Shown here piece by piece: positions 1 to 7,954 of a stretch of DNA of 64,000 nt (its first letter is position 1; each line of letters starts with the position of its first letter). Source of the stretch: Pseudomonas putida (GTDB lineage Bacteria > Pseudomonadota > Gammaproteobacteria > Pseudomonadales > Pseudomonadaceae); assembly GCF_009883635.2 (NCBI RefSeq), contig NZ_CP026115.2:5332001-5396000 (forward strand). Reading direction: 5' to 3'. The notes beneath the pieces were generated by a model. It made no database searches, was not told where the DNA came from, and saw only the letters and a program-made list of their open reading frames with translations. Position numbers and translations under genes: made by a program.

Positions 1-1
1 C

Positions 2-1360
2 CGCGGGGCCTATACCCGGCTGTCGCGCCTGACCACGGCCCAGCGCGAACGTGGCGTGATCACCGCCTCGGCAGGCAACCATGCCCAGGGCGTGGCCCTG
101 GCGGCGGCGCACCTGGGCATGAAAGCAACCATCGTCATGCCCACCACCACGCCATCGCTCAAGGTCGAAGGCGTGCGTTCGCGGGGTGGCCATGTGGTGC
201 TGCACGGCGAGAGCTTCCCCCATGCCCTGGCCCACGCACTGCAATTGGCCGACAGCGACGGGGCGACCTTTGTGCCGCCGTTCGACGACCCGGATGTGAT
301 CGCCGGCCAGGGCACCGTGGGCATGGAGATCCTGCGCCAACAGCCGGGTGCGCTGGACGCGATCTTCGTGCCGGTCGGCGGTGGCGGGCTGGTCGCGGGC
401 ATTGCTGCCTACGTGAAGTACCTGCGCCCCGAGGTCAAGGTGATCGGTGTCGAGCCCGAAGACTCCAACTGCCTGCAGGCTGCCATGGCTGCTGGCGAGC
501 GGGTGATCCTGCCGCAGGTCGGTACCTTCGCCGATGGTGTGGCGGTGGCGCAGATCGGCGCCCATTGCTTCGAGCTGTGTCGGCATTTTGTCGATGAAGT
601 GGTGACCGTCAGCAGCGATGAGCTGTGCGCGGCGATCAAGGACATCTACGACGATACCCGCTCGATCACCGAACCCTCGGGTGCCCTGGCGGTGGCCGGG
701 ATCAAGAAGTACGTGGCCCGCGGGGGCGTCAAGGGGCAGACCCTGGTGGCCATCGACTCTGGCGCCAACGTCAACTTCGACCGCCTGCGCCATGTGGCCG
801 AGCGTGCCGAACTGGGCGAGCAGCGCGAGGCGATCATCGCCGTGACCATCCCCGAACAGCCCGGCAGCTTCCGGGCCTTCTGCCAGGCGCTGGGCAAGCG
901 GCAGATCACCGAGTTCAACTACCGCTACTACCCGGGCAAGGAAGCGCGCCTGTTCGTTGGCGTGCAGACCCACCCGCTGCACGACCCGCGCGAGCAGCTG
1001 CTGGCCAGCCTGCGAGGGCAAGGCTACAGCGTGCTCGACCTGACCGACAACGAACTGGCCAAGCTGCATGTGCGCCACACCGTGGGCGGGCATGCCGCGC
1101 CGGGGGCCGATGAGCGGGTGCTACGCTTCGAATTCCCCGAGCGGCCAGGGGCGCTGCTAGGCTTCCTGGAGCGGCTGGGCAAGCGCTGGAACATCAGCCT
1201 GTTCCATTACCGTAACCATGGCGCGGCTGAAGCGCGGGTATTCGCGGCGCTGGAAGTGCCCGCCGACGAGCAGGCCAGCCTGCCCCAGGCGCTGGACGAG
1301 ATGGGCTACCGCTACTGGGACGAGACCGATAATCCGGCTTACCGGCTGTTCCTTGGCTAA
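2..1360 (+). CDS. ilvA: Threonine ammonia-lyase, biosynthetic (5' end outside window)
   Basis: PLP-dependent L-threonine deaminase that makes 2-oxobutanoate, the first committed step of isoleucine synthesis, in the cytoplasm. The reading frame is open from the first complete codon (RGAYTRLSRL) and has no start here, so the N-terminus with the PLP lysine lies upstream. SAGNHAQG, the glycine-rich PGGGG-like segment (VGGGGLVAG) and SGAN are typical of fold-type II PLP enzymes. Two ACT-like regulatory modules close the protein (EQPGSFRAFCQALGKR and ERPGALLGFLERLGKR). They mark the feedback-regulated biosynthetic form rather than catabolic TdcB. The stop is TAA at 1358-1360, and the next gene starts 78 bp on. 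Family identity is secure; which paralogue it is cannot be told from this fragment. Confidence 0.95.
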   Translation, partial: RGAYTRLSRLTTAQRERGVITASAGNHAQGVALAAAHLGMKATIVMPTTTPSLKVEGVRSRGGHVVLHGESFPHALAHALQLADSDGATFVPPFDDPDVIAGQGTVGMEILRQQPGALDAIFVPVGGGGLVAGIAAYVKYLRPEVKVIGVEPEDSNCLQAAMAAGERVILPQVGTFADGVAVAQIGAHCFELCRHFVDEVVTVSSDELCAAIKDIYDDTRSITEPSGALAVAGIKKYVARGGVKGQTLVAIDSGANVNFDRLRHVAERAELGEQREAIIAVTIPEQPGSFRAFCQALGKRQITEFNYRYYPGKEARLFVGVQTHPLHDPREQLLASLRGQGYSVLDLTDNELAKLHVRHTVGGHAAPGADERVLRFEFPERPGALLGFLERLGKRWNISLFHYRNHGAAEARVFAALEVPADEQASLPQALDEMGYRYWDETDNPAYRLFLG

Positions 1361-1438
1361 CGTTGCTCTGGATCAACATTCGCTGCATTGAACGGGCGGA
1401 TCCTCGTTGGTAGACAGACCCACCAGGAGGATCCGGTC

Positions 1439-2587
1439 ATGAGCAGCACCTTTTTCATCCCGCCCGTCAACATCATGGGCATCGACTGCCTCGACGAGGC
1501 CATGGCCGCGATTGCCGGTTATGGCTTGCGCAAGGCGCTGATCGTGACCGACCAGGGCCTGGCCAAGGCCGGGGTCGCCGCGCGTATCGGGCGCATGCTG
1601 GCCTTGCAGGATATCGACTCGGTGGTGTTCGACGGCGCCAAGCCCAACCCCAGCATCGCCAACGTCGAGGCAGGCCTTGCCGTGTTGCTGCGTGAGCGCT
1701 GCGACTGCGTGGTGTCGCTGGGCGGCGGCTCGCCCCATGACTGCGCCAAGGGTATTGCCCTGTGCGCCACCAACGGTGGGCATATCAGTGACTACGAGGG
1801 CGTCGACCGCTCGCGCAAGCCGCAGCTGCCACTGATCGCCATCAACACCACGGCGGGCACGGCCAGTGAAATGACCCGTTTCTGCATCATCACCGACGAG
1901 CGCCGCCATGTGAAAATGGCCATCGTCGACCGTAACGTCACGCCGATCCTTTCGGTCAATGACCCGGCGCTGATGGTTGCCATGCCCAAGGGGCTGACGG
2001 CGGCCACTGGCATGGATGCATTGACCCACGCCATCGAGGCCTATGTGTCGACGGCGGCCACGCCGATTACCGATGCCTGCGCACTCAAGGCCATCAGCCT
2101 GATCAGTGAAAACCTGCGCCAGGCGGTGAACGATGGCAACGACCTGCAGGCGCGGGAGAACATGGCCTACGCGCAGTTCCTGGCAGGCATGGCGTTCAAC
2201 AATGCCTCGCTCGGTTACGTGCATGCCATGGCGCACCAGCTGGGCGGTTACTACGACTTGCCCCATGGAGTGTGCAATGCGGTGCTGTTGCCGCATGTGC
2301 AGCGTTTCAATGCCAAGGTCAGCGCCGCGCGCTTGCGCGATGTGGCCAAGGCCATGGGCATCAAGGTCTGCGGGCTGGATGCCGAGCAGGGCGCGGGGGC
2401 GGCGATTTCGGCCATCGAGCACCTGGCGGTGGCGGTGGGTATTCCGGCGGGGTTGGCGGAGCTGGGGGCCAAGCTTGAGGATGTCGGCATCCTGGCGGCC
2501 AATGCCCTGAAGGATGCCTGTGGGTTGACCAACCCGCGGCCGGCCAGTCAGGGCGAGATCGAGGGGATTTTCCGGGCGGCATTCTGA
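1439..2587 (+). CDS. yiaY: Iron-containing alcohol dehydrogenase, YiaY-like
   Basis: Type III (iron-dependent) NAD(P)-linked alcohol dehydrogenase of 382 residues, the usual family length. The nucleotide-binding GGGSPHD, the [10 protein letters not shown] segment and the metal-binding stretch [12 protein letters not shown] followed by HAMAHQLGG and LPHGVCNA are all present, so catalysis should be intact. Residues match E. coli YiaY along the whole length as I remember that sequence. The ATG at 1439 is preceded by AGGAGG with 7 nt spacing; an upstream in-frame start at 1388 lacks such a site. The substrate is unknown. It lies alone between ilvA and a REP pair, so context does not reveal a pathway. 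Confidence 0.92.
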   Translation: MSSTFFIPPVNIMGIDCLDEAMAAIAGYGLRKALIVTDQGLAKAGVAARIGRMLALQDIDSVVFDGAKPNPSIANVEAGLAVLLRERCDCVVSLGGGSPHDCAKGIALCATNGGHISDYEGVDRSRKPQLPLIAINTTAGTASEMTRFCIITDERRHVKMAIVDRNVTPILSVNDPALMVAMPKGLTAATGMDALTHAIEAYVSTAATPITDACALKAISLISENLRQAVNDGNDLQARENMAYAQFLAGMAFNNASLGYVHAMAHQLGGYYDLPHGVCNAVLLPHVQRFNAKVSAARLRDVAKAMGIKVCGLDAEQGAGAAISAIEHLAVAVGIPAGLAELGAKLEDVGILAANALKDACGLTNPRPASQGEIEGIFRAAF

Positions 2588-2609
2588 TCGCCAAGGATGT
2601 GTGGCTGCA

Positions 2610-2708
2610 CCGGCCTCTTCGCGGGGCAAGCCCGCTCCCACAGGTACTCCGCATGATTCAAAATCTGTGAGGTCTCTGTGGGAGCGGGCTTGTCCCGCGA
2701 AGAAGGCG
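2610..2708. repeat. Inverted pair of P. putida-type REP elements
   Basis: Two copies of the roughly 33-bp extragenic palindrome lie in opposite orientation, at about 2610-2642 and 2676-2708. Each holds the core GCGGG(N)CAAGCCCGC-type hairpin and the GCTCCCACA edge. They sit between convergent genes ending at 2587 and 2718. Such paired REPs are common between convergent genes in P. putida and may act in mRNA 3' stability or gyrase/IS targeting. Confidence 0.85.
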
Positions 2709-2717
2709 ACTTGGTCT

Positions 2718-3905
2718 TCAGCGCTCACGCATGAAGAACCCGGCCACATATTTGCGGAAGGTCTCCAGGCTCTTGAAGTCCGCATAGCGCTTGAAGTTCT
2801 CGGCATCGGGCTCCGGCCCGATCGGCTTCTCCAGCAACGACACCGACAACACCCGGTCCAGATCCGAGGTCAGTACCAGCTCATCCATCACCTGCCCACC
2901 GATCACCGGCCGGCGCATCTGCACCTTCACCCCTTTGCTGGCCATCCAGTCGATCAGCGACACCAGCGCCTTGAGGGGCTCGCGCTCTTCGTCGCGGTAC
3001 ACCGGGAACAGGTGCGCGCGCGACAGCACCGGCACGCTGGCCACGTGGATCAGTTCATAGAAGTGGCTGCCCGCCGTGGTCGGTGAGTACAGGGCCAGCG
3101 CCAACAGCGGCCCCGACGCCCGGCTGCCACCCCAGTACAGGTGGTGCCCCTGGAAATCGAAACCGTCTTCGCTGCGGTTGTTGAACAGCTTGCGCCCCTT
3201 GATCTGGTCGACGCAGTCCAGCAGCAGGCCATGGCGGCGATGGTTGCCGAACAACGTGGCTTCGCGCAAGCGGGACTTGAGCATCATCATGTGCTTCATG
3301 TCCAGGCGGGTTTCCAGGTAATTGCTGGCCGGCACCCGTTCGAGCAACGGGTAGCGGCTGGCGACACTGCGCAGCTCGGTGAACTGGCCGGTGAGGTCTT
3401 TTTTCAGGTGCGTGGCGTAAAGGTTAAGGCCGCTGGTCTCGATCCAGGTCAGCAGCAGCGACAGCAGACGCTGCTGTTCGCGGCGCTCATTGCCTTCGCC
3501 CGCCGTGCCATTGTCTTCACTGGCCTTGCGGTAATCACCGATCAAGCGCAACGGAGTGTCAGGTGCCAGCCAGGCGGCAGGCGCGACGGGTTCATCCTCG
3601 CGCTCGCTGGCTTCGCGTTCGTCCTTGGTGAACGGGCAGCCGGGTGAATGCTCGGCAGTGCCCGGGTTGTTCTTCAGGAACAGCGTGCCGGTGCTGCCAT
3701 TGAGGGTGACATTGAGCACCGGCAAGGCATCCTTGCGGCAGTCGCAGGCCAGCCACTGGTTGGCGCTGCGCACCTTCATCAGCAGCTGGTTGGCCTGCAG
3801 CAGGCGTGGCCCGGCGAGGCTGCCGGTGGCGAAACCGACCAGCAGTTCCTCTTCGGCCGGGGTCAGGCTGCGCACCTGCGCCGCGGTTTTGTCGATGATT
3901 CGCAT
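2718..3905 (-). CDS. Uncharacterised protein with CxC/HxxxC putative zinc knuckle
   Basis: A 395-residue protein I do not recognise. The most visible feature is a possible metal site near the N-terminus: WLACDCRK (Cys54, Cys56) followed by HSPGC (His86, Cys90). There is no signal peptide or membrane segment, and charged, soluble composition follows. The start is placed at the ATG at 3905 (MRIIDKTAA), preceded by GGAG about 8 nt upstream; the longer frame from 3932 would add residues encoded by poorly biased codons. Codon use is normal for the genome, so it looks native. It is transcribed convergently with the upstream alcohol dehydrogenase and 63 bp downstream of a VOC gene on the same strand, so it may be co-transcribed with that gene. 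Confidence 0.75.
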   Translation of the reverse strand: MRIIDKTAAQVRSLTPAEEELLVGFATGSLAGPRLLQANQLLMKVRSANQWLACDCRKDALPVLNVTLNGSTGTLFLKNNPGTAEHSPGCPFTKDEREASEREDEPVAPAAWLAPDTPLRLIGDYRKASEDNGTAGEGNERREQQRLLSLLLTWIETSGLNLYATHLKKDLTGQFTELRSVASRYPLLERVPASNYLETRLDMKHMMMLKSRLREATLFGNHRRHGLLLDCVDQIKGRKLFNNRSEDGFDFQGHHLYWGGSRASGPLLALALYSPTTAGSHFYELIHVASVPVLSRAHLFPVYRDEEREPLKALVSLIDWMASKGVKVQMRRPVIGGQVMDELVLTSDLDRVLSVSLLEKPIGPEPDAENFKRYADFKSLETFRKYVAGFFMRER

Positions 3906-3968
3906 GAAGCAGCTCCAAGCTACGAGCCACAAGCTTCAAGCAAACGCGCTGCGCTTTCAACTCGTCGC

Positions 3969-4436
3969 TCAGCTACCGCTGAACATCTTGGCAGCGCGGG
4001 CGCGGATTTCGTCGGGGGTCAGGTCTTCCTTGTGGGTGGAGACGAACCAGATATTGCCGAACGGGTCTTTCAGCGTGCCGCTGCGGTCGCCGTAGAACTG
4101 ATCTGTCAGCGGGTGCAGTTGAGTGCCGCCTGCGGCCAGGGCCTGGGCGTAGATTTTGTCGCAGTCCTCGACATATAGGTGAATACCTACGCCTGCGCCC
4201 GCCAGCTTCTGGCTGGCGGTGAGGCCGCCTTCCATGTCACAGGGATCACCGAGCATCAGCGACGAATCACCGATCTTCAGCTCGGCATGGCCGACACGGC
4301 CACCCGGGGCATCGAGGCGAAACATTTCTACTGCACCAAAGGCCTTCTTGTAGAACTCAATGGCCTTGGCGGCGTCGTTGATGGCCAGGTACGGGGTGAT
4401 GCTGTGCTGGCCTTCCGGGATGGGTTTGACAGCCAT
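3969..4436 (-). CDS. VOC-family protein, PhnB/glyoxalase-like
   Basis: A 155-residue vicinal-oxygen-chelate protein of the PhnB type (ITPYLAINDAAKAIEFYKKA at the N-terminus, FGNIWFVSTHKEDLTPDEI at the C-terminus). These proteins fold as beta-alpha-beta-beta-beta modules. Some are resistance proteins or glyoxalase-like enzymes, but most PhnB-like members have no known substrate. The ATG at 4436 is preceded by AAAGGAG with good spacing, so the long in-frame extension to 4748 is rejected. The gene is cytoplasmic (no signal). A strong hairpin lies in its leader at 4457-4474. Confidence 0.85.
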   Translation of the reverse strand: MAVKPIPEGQHSITPYLAINDAAKAIEFYKKAFGAVEMFRLDAPGGRVGHAELKIGDSSLMLGDPCDMEGGLTASQKLAGAGVGIHLYVEDCDKIYAQALAAGGTQLHPLTDQFYGDRSGTLKDPFGNIWFVSTHKEDLTPDEIRARAAKMFSGS

Positions 4437-4456
4437 GTTCGATTCTCCTTTGCAAT

Positions 4457-4474
4457 GGGCGCCGAGGGGCGCCC
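4457..4474 (-). terminator. Hairpin between aldehyde dehydrogenase and VOC gene
   Basis: A 7-bp GC-only stem (GGGCGCC / GGCGCCC) with a 4-nt loop lies 73 bp after the stop of the aldehyde dehydrogenase and 21 bp before the VOC start. There is no strong U tract, so it may be a weak terminator or a leader structure. Confidence 0.45.
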
Positions 4475-4546
4475 TGATGCTTAGAGTCGTCTGCGCAGAT
4501 GGAAAATCGACAATGATGCTAGATCGATTCTCTATAAGCGCGGCAG

Positions 4547-6166
4547 TCAGAAGATGTAGTCGGTGGTCAGGAAGCTCGATTGGCGGTTGCGGATGATTTC
4601 GCTGATCAGTTCCTTGTTGGCTTCCTGGAAGCGCGTGGCGACCAGGGTGCGGATGGAGAACACGCGCAAGGCATCGTGCACCGACAGGGTGCCTTCGGCG
4701 CTGTTCTTGCGGCCGTTGAACGGATAGGTGTCGGGGCCGCGCTGGCACTGGGCGTTGAGGTTGATGCGGCCGACCTGGTTGGCAAAGATGTCGACCAGGC
4801 TGCCGATAGTCGCCGGGTCATTGCCGAACAGGCTCAGCTGCTGGCCGTAGTCGGAGTCGAGCACGTAGTCGATCACGGTCTGCAGGTCGCGGTAAGGCAC
4901 CACCGGCACCACCGGGCCGAACTGCTCCTCGTGGTACACGCGCATGTCGCGAGACACCGGATAGAGCAGGGCGGGGTAGAAGAACGAGCCGCGGCTCTGC
5001 CCGCCACCCTCGTTGAGCACCTGTGCGCCTTTGGCCGTGGCATCGGCCACCAGTTGGTCGAGGTAATCGACCTTGCCCTGTTCCGGCAGCGGCGTCAGCG
5101 CAACGCCTGGTTCCCAGGGCATGCCTGGCTTGAGTGCGGCCAGTTTGCGCTGGAACTTGTCGAGGAAGGGTTCGACCACATCTTCGTGGACGAACAGGAT
5201 CTTCAGCGCCGTGCAGCGTTGGCCATTGAACGACAGCGCGCCGGTAATGGCTTCTTCCACGGCATTGTCCAGGTCTACCTGGGGCAGGACGATGCCGGGG
5301 TTTTTCGCGTCCAGGCCCAGGGCCGCACGCAGCCGGTGCGGCCGCGGGTGAAGCTTCTTGAGGTCGCTTGCCGCCTTGTGGGTGCCGATGAAGGCGAACA
5401 CATCGACCTTACCGCTGGCCATCAGCGCGCTGACCGTCTCGCGGCCGCGGCCGTAGATGACGTTGATCACCCCTGGCGGAAAGCTGTCGCGGAACGCTTC
5501 GAGCAGCGGGCGAATCAGCAGCACGCCGAACTTGGCTGGCTTGAACACCACGGTGTTGCCCATGATCAGGGCCGGGATCAGCGTGGTGAAGGTTTCGTTG
5601 AGCGGGTAGTTGTAAGGGCCCATGCACAGCGCCACGCCCAGCGGCGCACGGCGGATCTGGCCGAGGGTGCCTTGTTCGAGCTCGAAGCGGCTGGAGCGGC
5701 GGTCGAGGTCCTTGAGGGCGTTGATGGTGTCGACGATGTAGTCGCAGGTGCGGTCGAATTCCTTTTCCGAATCCTTCAGGTTCTTGCCGATTTCCCACAT
5801 CAGCAGCTTGACCACGGCGGTGCGCTGTTCGCGCATGCGTGCGAGGAAGGTTTCCACATGCTGTATACGCTCGGCCACGCGCATGTTCGGCCAGGCGCCA
5901 CGGCCCTTGTCGTAGGCGTTTACCGCCGCGTCCAGGGCGGTGAGGGCGGTGTCGGCATCGAGCAAGGGCGCGCTGCCGAGCACCACCTGGCGCTCGCCAT
6001 CCGCTTCCTTCAGCCAGACCGGGCTGCGCACCGTGGCCAGTGGCCCGTCCCAGCGCCTGAGTTCACCGTTCACCAGGTAGTCGCGTTGTTCCAGCGGTGC
6101 GCCCAGGTGCCAGTTTTCGGGAATGTCGCCGGCGGCGGGAAACAGCGAGTCGAGCAGATGTTCCAT
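4547..6166 (-). CDS. NADP-dependent aldehyde dehydrogenase (GAPN-like)
   Basis: A 539-residue aldehyde dehydrogenase, close to the Pseudomonas group usually named NADP-dependent glyceraldehyde-3-phosphate dehydrogenase. That reaction would give 3-phosphoglycerate and NADPH without phosphorylation. The oxyanion/cofactor region MGPYNYPLNE (residues 182-191), the KPAKFG segment and the catalytic cysteine in FNGQRCTALK (Cys318) are visible. The usual general-base motif ELGG(K) is replaced by LGLDAKNP around residues 283-290, so the Glu is not where expected. Substrate assignment is therefore an inference. The start ATG at 6166 has GAGGTGC about 8 nt upstream. Divergent from the GGDEF-EAL gene. 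Confidence 0.85.
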   Translation of the reverse strand: MEHLLDSLFPAAGDIPENWHLGAPLEQRDYLVNGELRRWDGPLATVRSPVWLKEADGERQVVLGSAPLLDADTALTALDAAVNAYDKGRGAWPNMRVAERIQHVETFLARMREQRTAVVKLLMWEIGKNLKDSEKEFDRTCDYIVDTINALKDLDRRSSRFELEQGTLGQIRRAPLGVALCMGPYNYPLNETFTTLIPALIMGNTVVFKPAKFGVLLIRPLLEAFRDSFPPGVINVIYGRGRETVSALMASGKVDVFAFIGTHKAASDLKKLHPRPHRLRAALGLDAKNPGIVLPQVDLDNAVEEAITGALSFNGQRCTALKILFVHEDVVEPFLDKFQRKLAALKPGMPWEPGVALTPLPEQGKVDYLDQLVADATAKGAQVLNEGGGQSRGSFFYPALLYPVSRDMRVYHEEQFGPVVPVVPYRDLQTVIDYVLDSDYGQQLSLFGNDPATIGSLVDIFANQVGRINLNAQCQRGPDTYPFNGRKNSAEGTLSVHDALRVFSIRTLVATRFQEANKELISEIIRNRQSSFLTTDYIF

Positions 6167-6304
6167 GGGTACTGCACCTCATGTGACTTGGCGGGTGAAA
6201 CGCTTCAGCTCCGAGCATGCACCCTGGGCAAGAAAAACACCAGTCTGGCTCAATTTTGCGCGCACCGCGCCGATACAGGGGCAATCGCCCACATCTGCAG
6301 GCTT

Positions 6305-7906
6305 ATGACCCCGTCCAATTCCCCGATGACCCACGAACCGATACCGACTGTCGGCGCGCTGCGTCGCGCCCTTCGCCGCTTGTTGCCGGTCGGCGTTTCC
6401 CTGGCCGGTATCGGCGTGTCCATGGCGCTTGGCCATGTGGACATCCAGCGCCAGCACAGCCAGCAGGACGCGAGCCTGTTCCACTCGCCGCTGTTCTGGT
6501 TCGCCCTGACCTGCAGTGGCCTGCTCAGCCTGTTCATCGCTCAGATCAACCGCAAACAGCGCCAGCTGCAACAGCGTAACCGTGAACTGCAGCGCTCGCA
6601 GGCACAGCTGGAACGCCTGGCGCATTACGACACCATCACTGGTTTGCCTAACCGGGTGCTGTTTCAGCAGCAGTTGGCTGAGGCCACTGCCGAAGGCCAT
6701 GGCCTGGCCGTGCTGCTACTGGATATCGACGGTTTCAAACAGGTCAACGACAGCCTGGGTCACGCCATGGGCGATTTGCTGCTGCAGCAGGCGACTGCGC
6801 GCTTTCTTCAGGAACTCGACACCGGCGACCGGGTATGCCGGCTGGGCGGCGATGAATTCGTGTTCATGCTCCAGGGCACCCAGGGCCAGGTCAGTCACCA
6901 GCTGCGGCAACTGCTGCGCTGCCTGCAACGGCCGTTCGACCTCAATGGCAATGCCGCGCTGGTAACGGGCAGCATCGGCCTGGCCTGGTGCCCGCAACAT
7001 GGCGAAGACGTTGGCAGCCTGCTGCGCCATGCCGACACGGCCATGTACGCGGCCAAGGAGGGGGGGCGCAACGCATGGCGCCCCTATCACCCGGACATGA
7101 CGGCACGCCTGCACCAGCGCCTGGAGCTGGAGCGCAACTTGCGCCGGGCGCTGCAGGATAACGAGTTCGAATTGTGGTATCAGCCGAAGGTCGACCTGTT
7201 CAGCGGCCAGCTGGAAGGGGTCGAGGCCTTGTTGCGCTGGCGTGATCCAGAGCATGGGCTGATACCGCCTGGCGAGTTCATCCCGCTGGCCGAGCGCACT
7301 GGCCTGATCATCCCCTTGGGTGAGCGCGTGCTCGACCTGGCCTGTGCGCAACTGGCCGCATGGCGCGCCGCCGATTGCCTGCCGGGGCCCCTGGCGGTCA
7401 ACGTGGCGGCGTTGCAGATCGAGCGCAGCGACTATGTCTCGAGCCTGGCCATTGCCCTGGAACGCCATGGCCTGGCCCCCAACCTGCTGGAAGTGGAGAT
7501 CACCGAGAGCCTGCTGATGGAAAGCCAGCAACAGGCGTGCGCGGCCCTGGCCCAGCTGCAAGCCATGGGCGTGGCCACGGCCGTGGACGACTTCGGCACC
7601 GGTTATTCGTCGCTGGCCTACCTGCGTGCCTTGCCCATCGACCACCTGAAGATCGACCGGGCGTTCATCAAGGACCTGCCCGATGACGATGATGCGGTGG
7701 CCATCGCCCGGGCGATCATCGACCTCGGGCATGCCCTGGGCTATCGCATCACGGCGGAGGGGATCGAGACCCAGCAGCAATATGACTTCCTGCGCAATGC
7801 CGGGTGTGACCAGGGCCAGGGTTACCTGCTGGGGCGGCCGATGCCGGCCGCCGAATTGCAGAAGTGGGTGGCGCGCAACCCGCTCAGGGCGCGGATGCCG
7901 CGTTAG
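6305..7906 (+). CDS. Membrane GGDEF-EAL cyclic-di-GMP protein
   Basis: A 533-residue c-di-GMP turnover protein. Two membrane helices (about residues 23-42 and 62-80) enclose only a short loop, so there is no obvious extracellular sensor. A short coiled linker (QRNRELQRSQAQLERL) leads into GGDEF. The GGDEF motif itself is intact (RLGGDEFVF), but no RxxD inhibitory site sits in front of it. The EAL half is also intact: VEALLRW, EVEITES, DDFGTGYSSL, KIDRAFI, ITAEGIET and QGYLLGRPM. It could be bifunctional, and phosphodiesterase activity is the safer prediction. The start could be ATG 6305 or ATG 6326. The far longer open frame from 4580 is antisense to the aldehyde dehydrogenase and not real. 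Confidence 0.93.
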   Translation: MTPSNSPMTHEPIPTVGALRRALRRLLPVGVSLAGIGVSMALGHVDIQRQHSQQDASLFHSPLFWFALTCSGLLSLFIAQINRKQRQLQQRNRELQRSQAQLERLAHYDTITGLPNRVLFQQQLAEATAEGHGLAVLLLDIDGFKQVNDSLGHAMGDLLLQQATARFLQELDTGDRVCRLGGDEFVFMLQGTQGQVSHQLRQLLRCLQRPFDLNGNAALVTGSIGLAWCPQHGEDVGSLLRHADTAMYAAKEGGRNAWRPYHPDMTARLHQRLELERNLRRALQDNEFELWYQPKVDLFSGQLEGVEALLRWRDPEHGLIPPGEFIPLAERTGLIIPLGERVLDLACAQLAAWRAADCLPGPLAVNVAALQIERSDYVSSLAIALERHGLAPNLLEVEITESLLMESQQQACAALAQLQAMGVATAVDDFGTGYSSLAYLRALPIDHLKIDRAFIKDLPDDDDAVAIARAIIDLGHALGYRITAEGIETQQQYDFLRNAGCDQGQGYLLGRPMPAAELQKWVARNPLRARMPR

Positions 7907-7954
7907 TGGTCGGTCGCATCAGGCAAGGCCAGAATTGCACCTTCGACAGCCAAC

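Noticed and set aside
1373..2806. 477-residue minus-strand open frame
   Set aside because: Antisense to the alcohol dehydrogenase and running through the REP pair; no motif or ribosome site.
4580..6304. Long plus-strand open frame extending the GGDEF-EAL gene upstream
   Set aside because: It is antisense to the aldehyde dehydrogenase; codon bias and motifs belong to the minus strand, and the real start lies at 6305 or 6326.
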